Shown one piece after another: positions 23,088 through 34,035 of a stretch of 64,000 nt of DNA. The DNA comes from Isoetes taiwanensis (lineage: Eukaryota > Streptophyta > Lycopodiopsida > Isoetales > Isoetaceae): positions 8,374,109 through 8,438,108 of the forward strand of contig JAJEKV010000004.1 in assembly GCA_021234155.1 (NCBI GenBank), given 5' to 3'. Position 1 is the first letter of the stretch, and each line of letters starts with the position of its first letter. The notes below the pieces were generated by a model. It saw only the letters and a list, made by a program, of their open reading frames with translations. It ran no database searches and was not told where the DNA came from. The position numbers were made by a program, and so were the translations under genes.

Positions 23088-23138
23088 GAAGCATGGGGAC
23101 TTGAACCCCACCGACATGAGTCGGTCCCATGATGCTTC
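23088..23138 (-). other. tRNA-like T-arm cloverleaf fragment
   Basis: On the minus strand GAAGCAT (23138-23132) pairs with ATGCTTC (23094-23088). Inside are a 5-bp/4-nt hairpin (CCGAC TCAT GTCGG) and a perfect T-arm-like hairpin (TGGGG TTCAAGT CCCCA, 7-nt loop). The D arm and anticodon arm are missing, so it is not a normal tRNA gene. It could be a SINE or tRNA relic, or chance. Confidence 0.3.
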
Positions 23139-24427
23139 GCCTAGCATAATGAAAGTCCCTACAGTATGCATCCATTATGCCGGGGGCTAATCCCATGCAA
23201 ATGCTCAAGCATGCCAATATGACATTAGTTGACATTAACAAGTCCAGATCCGCCATGGAGGACATTGCATAGCCACGCACCACTTCATACCCCATTGAAG
23301 AGTCTCGTGACAATAAATAGAAAGATAATAGGAAAGCAAACAGGGAAGAAGCATGGGAAAGAGCGATCACTTTCATCTAGTGTCCCCAAGAAAAAAAAAA
23401 ACTCAAAATCTACCGATACAACGCCCCTCAGAAGAGTGTTTCTACATGTATGTGAACATGATGAACTGAAATTAAGAAACGTGAATTGAAATCAAATAAG
23501 CAATACATGATCCAATCATCGACCGCGAATCGGAATTTTCGAGAGATGTTCTTCGTTCGCCATTCATGTATCCAAATGGAAAAAGGATAAGACAATGTTT
23601 GCACACAATAAGATACAAAATTTGACCTATCACACGCAAAATTAATTATACATTGGGATTTTACACCTCGCTATGAGACGACAAAGTACCAATAACCCAT
23701 AGAATGCAGAGATGAGCTTCTCTCACCTCCGAAGTCCCTCATAATTGTAGAAGGGATTCAATCGGTTAAACTAATCAACCTTCTTACGTGCAAATCGCCC
23801 CCCAAGAAAAACGCAAGAACAACCCCGCAAGCAAAGAACCCCGCGAGAAGAACCCCGCAAGCAAAGAACCCCGTCGAAAAATCCGGCAAGAAGAACCCGC
23901 AAGCAAAGCTTCGTTCTTATGAATACTCAACGCTTCAATTCGGATCCACGGCAATGATTGCCATGATTGCCTTTGCAGCTGAAGAACCCTAAACAAAGAG
24001 CTTCGGATTTGTGGGTGCAGTCTGCAGCGCCTTCCCACCACCACTTCTTAACCCATGATGTTGCGCGCCATCGCCTCCACGGAGATGATGGGTATGGTGC
24101 AAACTGGTGCCATCGCCATGAGCTTCCGATTGCCATGTCTTCCTAACCCTAGAGCAGTGGGTGTCATCGCCCTATACAGCTCCTGGCGGAACTCCTCAGC
24201 CATAGCCACGCCGCCCTGTGTTGCCAAAAACCTACCAACTAGCCATGGCCAGTAACCGACAACCCAACCAGCTGGAATTTTCTTGAATTTTCGTAGCCTT
24301 GGCTGAAATCCAACAGTTAATAGTGTATCCACGTGCACAAAAATCCCACCTGGCAGCAACGTGGACACTCTGAAATTGCTTCAAAGTGCACTTGTGTTTG
24401 TGCAAACGTGCTAAAAAAATGCCGCCT
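23139..24427. other. Non-coding stretch with short tandem array
   Basis: No gene was recognised. A roughly 30-bp unit around AACCCCGCAAGCAAAGAACC is repeated about three times at 23812-23910. Confidence 0.5.
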
Positions 24428-24592
24428 TGATATTTTCAGCATTTTTGCCTTGTTTTTAAAACCTGAAACTTTCTATGGATGCCCTGTTGGTTTTCTGGTG
24501 CCGGAATATTGCCGGTAAAAATTTTAGAATGCCAGAAATATCAAGCCAACGTTTTCTTTTGTCCAGACCTGCCAGCAGGAATTACATTTCCG
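24428..24592 (+). repeat. Dispersed repeat, copy 2
   Basis: Diverged partner of 20098-20240, in the same orientation. Confidence 0.5.
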
Positions 24593-24952
24593 ATAACTAC
24601 CTACAGTATAAAAACAAAGGTATGGTTATTCCCAATCTTAACTATGTTTTGCAACGATGTCATGAGGCGTAAAGCTTGCACAATGTTTTTTTGGATTGCC
24701 CAAAGGGCAAACCCTAGGGATGGAGGGGGTGAAAATAGGATGTGCCATGAACATTGCATTTGGAAGGTGGAGATTTGAGAAGAAAGATGATTTGAGGGCT
24801 GCGGCTAAATATTGAGGAGGATTAAGCACTGTTAAGCCTTGTGAACTGGTGAGCACTGTCAGTTCAATGGAGCGCATACATGCAACACTCATAGTTGGTT
24901 TGGGTTGGCCTTATTTGCAGATCGATTCTTCTGGTAATTGATTGTCGAGAAC

Positions 24953-25024
24953 ATGTTCATAGAGTTGGATGTTGATGACAGTGGGAAACTAAATTGCACA
25001 GAGATGAAGTCTGTGTTAGTGTAG
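24953..25024 (+). pseudogene. Single EF-hand fragment
   Basis: The frame reads MFIELDVDDSGKLNCTEMK then SVLV before TAG. DVDDSGKLNCTE matches the 12-residue calcium-binding loop (Asp1, Asp3, Ser5, Gly6, hydrophobic 8, Glu12) with a hydrophobic entering helix. Upstream, in the same frame, there is a stop and a possible acceptor (ATTTGCAG at about 24913-24920). A single hand with no partner suggests an exon fragment of a calmodulin-like or EF-hand protein. The match is short and could be coincidental. Confidence 0.35.
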
Positions 25025-25277
25025 CTGAGTATTAAAATTGGGATGCTTGCTCCTTTAGGTATTTTGAAAGCACTGTTTTCTAGTTATGCAATAGCTGAGC
25101 AAAGCAAATGTGGGGATTGATGTTTTTTGAACCTCTGGATTTAGATTACGGAACCAAAAATCCTTAGAGCCATATATATATATAAAAAAAAAAAAAAAAA
25201 AAGCATGTTGCGCACGAGGGGTTGCCCTCCGGTGGCCCTGTGTTTTCATGGGTTCTGTTTCATTCTTTTGTGCTGGG

Positions 25278-25868
25278 TGTTGACCGGGTTTTTGGCACCC
25301 GGTCAACATGGAAAAAGAGAAAAGAAAGAGAACCATTGGGGGGGGGGGAGGTGTGAAGAAGATTAATTTTGTGATCTAAGGCATTGGAGAGATAAATTTT
25401 AAAAAGTAATGGGCTCAATATATAAAGGCCCTTAGAATTTTTTTAGTGGTTGAAGAGGGGTACATTATCTAAAGCTAGGATGAAGAGGCAGAAATGAAGG
25501 GTGAAGATGAAGAGGCAAAAAAAGATGGTGGAGATGAAGTGGTTGAGATGGATGGATAAGATTAAGGGGCAAGAATTATAAAAGAAAAATGAGGAGCACG
25601 AGCTCCTCCTCTTTCCCTGCTCCACGAATCTTGCAGGAGGGTGGCAGCCTCTTGCTTGGTTCAAGATCAGAGGCCCTCCATGTTTCAGAGGCATGAAGGG
25701 CTCATTCATTTGTATTTCTTCTCCTTTTTATTATATAAAGAAATTTGGGCCCAGAATCTTTTTGCTTTCTCTCTCGATTTTTCTTCCTCTTCTTGTTGCA
25801 GCACTAGTGATCTTGATTTTTGCCTCTTGAGGCCGCTTGTTGGGGATTGTGGGGAAAATCCGTCAACA
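25278..25868 (+). repeat. 5' LTR
   Basis: Starts with a perfect 11-bp hairpin stem (TGTTGACCGGG paired with CCCGGTCAACA). The TATA-like box is at about 25418. A long G run (about 25338-25350) is the main length difference from the 3' LTR. Confidence 0.85.
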
Positions 25869-27099
25869 AAATGGAGGTTGTATCGAGATTGTAATCTTCC
25901 CCAAGATCATGTTGTGGTGCTGCTTTGATCTGTTCTTATTTCCTGCCATTTTCTTTGATGCGTGCTTTCATTGCCATTTTTCTTCCTTGCCACCTACTTC
26001 ATCTCTACCAGGCCGAAGTGCTGCCACAACCTGTTTTCATTCTACCACATTCCATTTGCCAACTGTTGAGGATTCTTGAGTTGCTGCTACAAATTCTTGA
26101 TGGGTTTTTTTTCTAGTGTTCATTCCTGCAGAAATATCAAAATGCAAAAAGAGAAGAATCAACAAAGAAGGCGGGTGTTCTGCTTCAGATTATTTATGGA
26201 GAGCCAGCAAGGCCAGCCCTCCAGAAAACCATGCTCTGTTTTATCTGCAATACTCTGCCATACGAGTTTTCTTCACTTGGCTTCATAATCCTGCTCCATA
26301 ATCCTACTATGATCAAACGTGCATGCAAAAGACAAGAAAAAAATGAAAACTTGGTGATATGACTCGCTTGCTGCATTTCTGCCACATCCATCTGCCAAAG
26401 CTTGTTGCTCCCGGACCTGTAGAAGAAAGTAAAAGAGTTGAAAAGTAGGATGCAGGTTGCTGGTCTACCATCGCCATTTCTACTGCCACAAATATCTGCA
26501 ACAAGAGAAGAAAAAGATTGAAGCCGAGAAGAGTCCGCCGATCTGTACAAAAAAGGGAAGAAAATCCATTTTGTGGATGAGATTTGTTGCTGTTATTTCT
26601 TCTGCCACCGCCAAGCTGCTGCCGCCAATCCATTTCGAAGACTCTGCTACCTGCATACAACAGACCTTTTTATTGCCCTTTCTTGAATTTAATATTTTTT
26701 TGACATCCATTTATTTCCCTTGCCTATTTTTTTTCCATCTTTTGGCCCTTTACTTTCTTGCCTCGCATTTTCTTGCTTCCCATTAACGTTCTTTTATTTT
26801 TGGTTTATACCCCTCCCATTATTATACCATTATTATGTGCCACGTTTCCTCTTTTTATGCCTTGGCCACACCTTAGCCCATATTTATGATTAGCATATTT
26901 TTGTTTGGGCGAGGAGCCTTCGTTTTCCTCTCCTCCTCACCATGCCAAAGCCAAGCCAAAAAAAAAAATTGTGAACCTTATTAAATTTTATCCTTTGTCG
27001 TAACATTTAAAGGTGCTCTACCCCATGGTTTTGCTATATTATACACAAGTGATATTATTTTATTAACTTTGTTAAAAATTATTACCAAGGATGGACACT

Positions 27100-27221
27100 T
27101 GCACGTGGACCTTAGCCATAGTAGCCAGTGCGGACGATGTAAGCGACCTTCTTGGAATTCTCTTATTGAGCATGGTTATCCACACGTGGTCCAGAGCCAA
27201 AGTAGCCAGTGCGGGTGTGCC
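27100..27221 (+). repeat. Internal direct duplication in the LTR element
   Basis: Two diverged copies of a unit containing CACGTGG, then AGCC, then TAGCCAGTGCGG, about 85 bp apart. Confidence 0.5.
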
Positions 27222-27311
27222 CAGCTCAATTATATGTACTTCATAATGTATCTTAAGTGCTATACTATGTGTTCGGCCGAGGGGACCGGCCCATTTTTTG
27301 TTTGGGCGAGA

Positions 27312-27893
27312 TGTTGACCGGGTTTTTGGCACCCGATCAACATGGAAAAAGAGAAAAGAAAGAGAACCATTGGGGGTGTGAAGAAGATTAATTTTGTGAT
27401 CTAAGGCATTAGAGAGATAAATTTTAAAAAGTAATGGGCTCAATATATAAAGGCCCTTAGAATTTTTGTTAGTGGTTGAAAAGGGGTACATTATCTAAAG
27501 CTAGGATGAAGAGGCAGAAATGAAGGGTGAAGATGAAGAGGCAAAAAAGGATGGTGGAGATGAAGTGGTTGAGATGGATGGATAAGATTAAGGGGCAAGA
27601 ATTATAAAAGAAAAATGAGGAGCACGAGCTCCTCCTCTTTCCCTGCTCCACGAATCTTGCAGGAGGGTGGCAGCCTCTTGCTTGGTTCAAGATCAGAGGC
27701 CCTCCATGTTTCAGAGGCATGGAGGGCTCATTCATTTGTATTTCTTCTCCTTTTATTATATAAAGAAATTTGGGCCCAGAATCTTTTTGCTTTCTCTCTC
27801 GATTTTTCTTCCTCTTCTTGTTGCAGCACTAGTGATCTTGATTTTTGCCTCTTGAGGCCGCTTGTTGGGGATTGTGGGGAAAATCCGTCAACA
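27312..27893 (+). repeat. 3' LTR
   Basis: Near-identical to the 5' LTR. One substitution (CCCGATCAACA) breaks the terminal hairpin stem seen in the 5' copy. Confidence 0.85.
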
Positions 27894-27898
27894 CTGGG

Positions 27899-28287
27899 TC
27901 TTGTTTGTTTTGAGTGGAACCATAATCCAAATATTACAACATATGGGATCAATATTCTTGGACCAAAGTAGCATGCAAGTCCTTTTTACATGTGTCTCAG
28001 AAACATAGCCAAAACTTGGAGAGTTGCAAAGAATAATTGTGATGCCAATATATCTTTGTGAGTGGTATTATTTATGTCCTAAATAAAGCCCTATGCTCCA
28101 AGCAGTGATTCCTAGAATATAACCAGAAGCTTGGAAAGGATATGGAGGTAAAACCAAGCAGGATCAAACCTTTTAAATGGACGGAGATACTTGACACACA
28201 TAGCTCCAAGGATGAGAAGAATCCTCCAAGAAACTGTGGCTAAAAATCCATGAGTATTTTTAAGATGCTTCCTAGGAACACACTGCC
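27899..28287. other. Spacer
   Basis: Sequence right of the LTR element; no gene recognised. Confidence 0.4.
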
Positions 28288-28656
28288 TTATGAAGGATGT
28301 GGAGTTGTGCCTAAGTTTTGACTACTTGTAAGTTGGTATTCAAATACATAACTTCCTGTTGAATTGCTGAAGGCAATTAATGCACTGCTTCCAGCCATCT
28401 GTCCTTCTGTGCTAGGATGAATTCCCCATCCTATCCATCCTTCCGATGCTGAAGCAGTACTTGTAAATCCTATTTCCAGTATGGTGCCAGTTCTAGTGTA
28501 AGGCAATTCTGCTCCTTGTTTTGCCAGACTAGAGCAATTTGAAAATGTTTTGCTTGAGTTGCTACATGTGAGACCTGTCTAGCAGGCCCCCTGCACTTGA
28601 ACTGACAACCCAACTACAATCACAAATGCTAGCACCAGGCTACAAAATATATTCAT
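28288..28656 (-). pseudogene. DOMON-domain (AIR12/cytochrome b561-DOMON-like) protein fragment with nonsense codon
   Basis: From an ATG at 28656 the minus frame encodes MNIFCSLVLAFVIVVGLSVQ, a good signal peptide, then VQGAC and TAG. In the same frame it continues TGLTCSNSSKTFSNCSSLAK and then a DOMON core: TGTILEIGFT, SEGWIGWGIHPSTEGQMAGS, SALIAFSNSTGSYVF. This order (signal peptide, Cys-rich lead, haem-binding beta-sandwich) is that of plant AIR12 and CYB561-DOMON proteins, apoplastic redox proteins of the plasma membrane. The TAG sits where CAG would read through. The frame ends at 28288, well short of a full DOMON, with no b561 helices. It is a decayed fragment with one nonsense lesion and a truncated 3' end. 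Confidence 0.75.
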
Positions 28657-29777
28657 TGTTCTTAAACTTTGAGAGAAAATTTTAACCCCAAATGTTAGGC
28701 TCACAAATTTTGCACAAATCTTTCTGATAATGCTTGGGATCCAAATGATAATTAGGCGCTAATGGATCAATCCAAGGAACCCAAATGACGCCCTGCCTCT
28801 ACGTCTTCTTCCGACAAAAGCTAGAGGATCTGTATGGGCACCACTGGCTATGGCGATCCATCTGTGTTAATGTAAACATATAAACATATAAACATTACAT
28901 ATAAACCTTTGAAAGTTTTGTCTTTATTTCCTTCATCTAATTTGAGATCAATAGATAAATATAATTAAACGTCTACAGAGACTATCAAGCGCCATGGGAC
29001 GACACAATGAGCATAAACACTAAGCCCCAAACATGCAAGGGCCATTATAAATAAATGTGCAAAGTAAAACAAATCAAAACAAATGAGAAAACAAGGCAAC
29101 CAATCCAAAGATCATGAGGGCATTGATTAGAAGTTGTAGCCAAGCCGCCTTTATAAACTACCCATTTCTTTTGATGTCATGCTTCTCTCATCTTGCCTAG
29201 CTCTATGCAAAGAACTAGTTTCTAGTTCATTTTGGTTAAGTACGCACTGCAGGGTCTCTGCTTTAATAAGCTGGAATCGTTATGCTTGTCAACATTGGAC
29301 AAACAGAACTCCCTGTCAATCATGATGTAGCTTTGATAAAAAAAAAATGTCTTTAATTACGTCAATACCTTGCTTTCTGATGACTATTTCAATTTGAACC
29401 GTTGCCATTACTTATTTTAAAATAAAGTTCATGCTTTGCCCTTGTATCATTATTCAGGAATTAAAGAAAGAAAAGTATGTCATGATTTTATGAAGGCTTG
29501 ACTTTGTTTCTGCCCAAAATGTATTGTACGCCAACTTAATGCCAAATTGTTACTTAAAAAATTGTTGATTAACGAAAAAAAAGCGATTTAACAATGCTCA
29601 TGGCACACTTATTCATCTTTTATTTTAAATACTGTTGTGGTGCACCAAGCTACTTATCACGTTTACAAGTTAGAATATACATATCATGGAATGGATGCTT
29701 TTATGGACAATAAAGGAAACATATATATTGCCTTTAAATGAATGAATACCCAAGTGCCTCCAACAAATCGGGAAATC
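28657..29777. other. Non-coding AT-rich spacer
   Basis: No gene recognised on either strand. Confidence 0.4.
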
Positions 29778-29794
29778 AGTTTGGTAAATTCTTT
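29778..29794. repeat. LINE target-site duplication, left copy
   Basis: AGTTTGGTAAATTCTT is repeated at 32300-32315 and directly abuts the T run that is the LINE poly-A tail. Confidence 0.85.
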
Positions 29795-32299
29795 TTTTGT
29801 TTTTTTTTTTGGAGGTAAGATTAGATATGTGTATTAATAGAAAACTGTATGTACAATGAGACCCTCTCAGGGGTAAATAGAAAGCATTACAACTTAAGAC
29901 GATGTTGCGGGGGTTCACAGCACGTGTACTACAGAGAGCATCTTCTCGTCTTCCCTACTTTAAGGGTACTATTGGGAGTCGCCCATCTTCACCATAGAGC
30001 AGGCACTATAGAGGAAAGCAACTCCGTTCCACTACTGGGTCCACATGAAATTCTCAATTCTGAATAGATAGAATACCTGAGTCACTTGCTTCGATATCAG
30101 CCCAATGACACTTAAAATAAAAGTAGAACCCATGTAAGGATCCAAGTCTGTCAAGATCCTTGTTGTAGTTAATACTATGCCTCATGTGATGTGATAGCGC
30201 CATCAGTGCCACTTCTGAGTTGAAAGAGTTCTTTAGCTTTAATATGGAGATCCCTTGGCCACCTAGTGCCACATCACATTGGTGCTTCCAGATGACCCAT
30301 AGCGCAATATTCACTAAAGAGGTTTCGATACTGCACCTATCAATGATCAATAAATCTGGCCACCTCAGATGGTGTACCATCAGCCCAATAATGGGGCAGA
30401 CCCAGTGCCAGAACTCTGCGATCTGGGGGCAGAAGAAGAGGTGTTCAATAGATTCAGTGATATGGCAACCAAGTGGACACCTATCATTGTCCAGAATACC
30501 CTTATTAAATAAACTTTCCTTTGTACTGAGCCCCCCTTGCAAAGTTGTCCACCTGAAGAATTGTATCTTTCTTGAACAAAAAAGACTTCCAGGAGTTGGC
30601 TAAAGCAGCTTTGGCAACTCCATTGCTCACCCCAAGCCTTGCCTCTGCTACCAAAGGAGTATCTACACATAGTCCTCGATAGATTCTAGTCACATTATAT
30701 TGTGCATGTCCATCAAAACGCCATTCCTCACAAGGTCCCACTGTTCCAGATAGGTTGGTGACATTGCCTAAGATATCTCATAGCACCTTACGGTCACCTT
30801 CGCCTGGGTTCTGGATTTTACTCTTGAATGTAGTCCAACAGACCCATCTCCATTCATCCACAAATGCTGCAACCTAGTGATTCCACGGCTCTTCCACTTA
30901 ATGAAGATGCGGGGGTGAGAGAGGGCCAGAGGAAGGCCCTCCCTCCCCCATACCCTGGTATTCCAAAATAAGCTGAAACCACCTGCTTCCTTAGGAGGAT
31001 CCATAGGGGTGAAAAGATGTTGCACATCCAGCCACGCTTGGAGAATCTTTCTCATCACTGGAGATGTACCAGGGGCTACCTTGAAGCTAAAATAGAAAGC
31101 TCCCAACTCATCTCTGGGGAGAGCTGGCCTTCCCAAGAGCTTACCTTGCTTCAACCAATAGGATATAAATTTCAAAGCAGGTGAAAAAGTAGATGACTCA
31201 CCTTGTAGTACTCTCCAAACAAATTTAGCTGCCAGGGCCTGTGCCTGAGTGGAGGGGTCTTTGCAGCCCAATCCCCCATCCCTTTTATCCCGACACAGCT
31301 CCTCCCAGGCCACCTTAGCCATGCCACCCCAGATGAATTTCCTGATGATAGTTTGCATTTGATTGTAAACCCCTTTCTGGGCAATCATCACTGATGAGTA
31401 GTAGATATGAGAGGCAGCTAGCACTGCATTAGCAACTGTCACACGACCAGATGTTGCCAAGGTCCTTGTAGACCATAAACCTACCTTCTTTCTGAGTTTA
31501 TCCAATATGGGGACCCAGAGGCCTTTGAGGTTGTCGCACCAAGGGAAGACCCAGAAGCTTAACTGATTCCCCAGATGCCACAACTGGAAAACCCAGACCC
31601 CCCGGCCCGAGGATCAATGGGACTATCTGAAGCCCAGAGAACTGCACACTTATTCGCATTAAGGCCGATTCCAGATATAACCTCAAAGGACGTCAGAATC
31701 TCTCGAAATGAGTGGAAACTGTTGTCATCATATCTGAGGAACATGAAGGTGTCATCTGCATATTGCATAATTGTTAACTTTTCTGTACCCCCGGGAAAAG
31801 TAAGCCCTTCCAAATCCCCCTCTGACATCTTTAACTGAACCATTCTTGTCAAAAGGTTAGCCATGATGAGGAACAAGTAAGGAGCGAGGGGGCAGCCCTG
31901 TCTAATCCCCTTCTTGAGTTTAAACAGGCCAGATGGTTGCCCATTAACCAGGACCGACGCAGATGCCAAGTTATTCATCCCCAAATCCAACTGAATAAAG
32001 TGGGACTCAAATCCCATATGGTACATGACAGAGCGCAACCCTTCCCATCTAAGAGAATCATATGCCTTTCTAAAGTCCATCTTGATCATTACACAATTTT
32101 GTTTGGAGGTCTGGCACCAATGCAAACCTTCCCTAGCTGCAAGGTAGTTATCCAATATGTATCTGCCTGGCAAGAAAGCTGATTGCTCATGCCCAATGAC
32201 CCTGTTCAAAATTGGTTTCAAGCGGTTAGCAATAACCTTCATGATTACTTTATAGATGACATTGGTGAGTGCAATCGGCCTCCATTCCCCGAGGCTTTG
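29795..32299 (-). mobile_element. L1-type LINE, 5'-truncated, frameshifted
   Basis: Minus orientation, bounded by a 16-bp target-site duplication and a 3' poly-A tail (T run at 29792-29812). The 5' truncation falls at the start of reverse transcriptase (SLGEWRPIALTNVIYK). Visible RT blocks are GHEQSAFLPGR, MIKMDFRKAYDSLRWEGL, NGQPSGLFKLKKGIRQGCPL and the catalytic MQYADDT box. After a frameshift near 31570 the thumb/connection region follows (about 31583-30768). Further frameshifts near 30750 and 30520 precede a zf-RVT zinc finger (CPLGCHITESIEHLFFC, about 30480-30430) and a C-terminal region to 30054. The endonuclease and ORF1 are absent through truncation. The element is dead, but its ends are unusually clear. 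Confidence 0.9.
30054..32299 (-). pseudogene. LINE ORF2 remnant: reverse transcriptase plus zf-RVT
   Basis: The coding part of the LINE. Three frames must be joined to follow the protein: 32299-31560 (RT palm with YADDT), 31583-30768 (thumb/connection) and 30741-30054 (linker, then zf-RVT). The zinc finger follows the family pattern, with a Cys pair, ES-EHLFF and a final Cys. In the living family the product nicks DNA and primes reverse transcription of its own RNA. Confidence 0.85.
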
Positions 32300-32315
32300 A
32301 GTTTGGTAAATTCTT
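32300..32315. repeat. LINE target-site duplication, right copy
   Basis: Same 16 bp as 29778-29793. It marks the 5' truncation point of the LINE. Confidence 0.85.
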
Positions 32316-33219
32316 GCCATCCAAACAACATAAGACTGCCTCGCAAATTTCTGCTGCCTGGACAACGCAAATCAATAGACTTTGATGAGCAAAGAAAGCA
32401 ATTCAAGCACTTACACGAGACAAACAATCTACGAATGTAATATTTTTCTCAATAATAGGACACCAGCTCCTCTGGATACCCACAATACCATGGATGAAAT
32501 GTGTGATATTACTTAAAATGTGCATACTAGACACAGTACATAGACCCTAATAAAGAATGGCACAAACACCTGATATTCATTAGTGTGAGACCTAAGCAAT
32601 GCTCATAACATCAAAACCCCATTAGCATGTGCACAAATGGTTAATCTATATACACTTTGGTTAGAACAACACTCTGCCACATATGAAAACACCTAGGTAG
32701 ACCACCATTACTTCCAACGTGATCGTGATCAGGAAGATAACAGGCACTGAACTTGAGTTAACATTATAAGGTTCTTCCAGACAAGTCGCATTTTGCAAGA
32801 GGTGAAATAAATCCTATCATTATCATATGTTCTCATCATTCCAATATAATGACCTTCCTATCAGAAAATCTCATGGAAAGAAAACCAAGCAAAATTGGGC
32901 CTCATGACATACTCCGTGCATCAACTATCAATCCTCTGAATATTTAAGTATCTTTGGCACATTAGCAAGTAGTTTCAATGAATCCTGCATACATTCCATT
33001 TGCTTCTAAAGCGACCGTAGATAATCAGGCCTATTAGATATACTAACCACAGTCGCTCTTAAACATCCCTTTCCATAGTTCACTCGCAATGCTTCTTATC
33101 TCTAGTCTCTATCTAGCTCTCATACTTACATTGATGCCCCTCTCTATATTAATGCTTCTAGTAGAGCGCTTCAAGAATTCTGATAGTGTATGAAAAGGGA
33201 ATACCTACCCAAATCTTGG
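32316..33219. other. Non-coding spacer
   Basis: No gene recognised. A short protein-like frame spans the pre-insertion site of the LINE but has no family match. Confidence 0.35.
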
Positions 33220-33575
33220 TCGCCAAGGCAATGTAGCCACGAGGTGAACTTCACCTTCCATGTCCTTTGTTCCACACTTTGCCAGAATTTTGCCGCTGCA
33301 TATTAGTTTTAACCATTCCAGGACCATGACTCTTTGTAGGCATCTAATTCTATTTAGAACGCTACTCCTTGACACCTGCTTCTACCAATTTGCTTCACTC
33401 TCCACCATTGCCAAGCGGAGAAGACTGATGCTTAAATTTTACAAATGTAGATTATTAAATGTATCTTTACTCGCAGCTAGGTTATAAGGAATAATTCTCA
33501 ATTTTCTCAATTTGCTTCCACAACGATAAACCATGGCCCCACAGTTCACGTCCATATAGTAAAGAAAAAACTTAT
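33220..33575 (-). pseudogene. Degenerate LINE reverse-transcriptase C-terminal remnant
   Basis: On the minus strand, read from about 33575, one frame gives LLYGRELWGHGLSLWKQIEK. This resembles the LLYGSELWG-type block after the RT domain in many non-LTR elements. Stops follow, then short compatible pieces in other frames. Divergence is high. Confidence 0.4.
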
Positions 33576-34035
33576 AAAGCACTTTTTAAGTACAAAATCT
33601 CTATAGCAAATACCACTCAGAGCCGTCCGTCCTCTGCTCAACACACCCATCCCATTCACAGTTTCACTCTATCATAAGACAGAAATATTAAATCAGTTGG
33701 CAAATATACGTTAGCAATCCCCACTTCAACACATCCCACCCCATTTCATGCCTCCCATTCTGCCGATTCTGATGCCACAGCTCTTGAAGCTACAGAGTAT
33801 GCCATAGACAGAGATCAAGTGCACTGGCTGCACTGCCTACTGCTCACAGTGTGTTTGTTGGCTTGGGGGAATGAAATGAAATGACATGTTTTACTACGTC
33901 TACTGCTACCTCTCAAGTCTATTAGATGTAGACATGATCTGAGTATCCAAATCCTCTACTCATCAGATAATATCCCTAGTTGCTTTGTACACATATCCAT
34001 ATATTATAAAACTTCTAATTCTATAGTAGATAGGT
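33576..34035. other. 3' flank of the GPAT9-like gene
   Basis: Downstream of the minus-strand GPAT9 stop codon; nothing recognised. Confidence 0.35.

Larger units (their letters stand above)
25278..27893 (+). mobile_element. Non-autonomous LTR retrotransposon, 2.6 kb, with CTGGG target duplication
   Basis: The element has two LTRs (25278-25868 and 27312-27893), each starting TGTTGAC and ending GTCAACA, and is flanked by identical CTGGG at 25273-25277 and 27894-27898. By eye the LTRs differ by about five substitutions plus a few homopolymer indels, so the insertion is young. Orientation is plus, from the TATATAAAGG TATA-like box in each LTR. The 1.4-kb interior has no gag, protease, integrase or reverse transcriptase, so it must have been mobilised by another element (TRIM/LARD-like). 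A GGGCGAGA stretch precedes the 3' LTR as a weak polypurine tract. A tRNA for the primer-binding site (starting TGGAGG) was not identified. Confidence 0.85.

Noticed and set aside
25443-27971. Repeated frames of 88-118 codons in the LTRs
   Set aside because: Identical in both LTRs and without any domain; regulatory repeat DNA, not a protein gene.
31559-32365. LINE frame starting at the ATG near 32365
   Set aside because: The first 22 codons lie outside the target-site duplication and are flanking DNA; the element itself starts at 32299.
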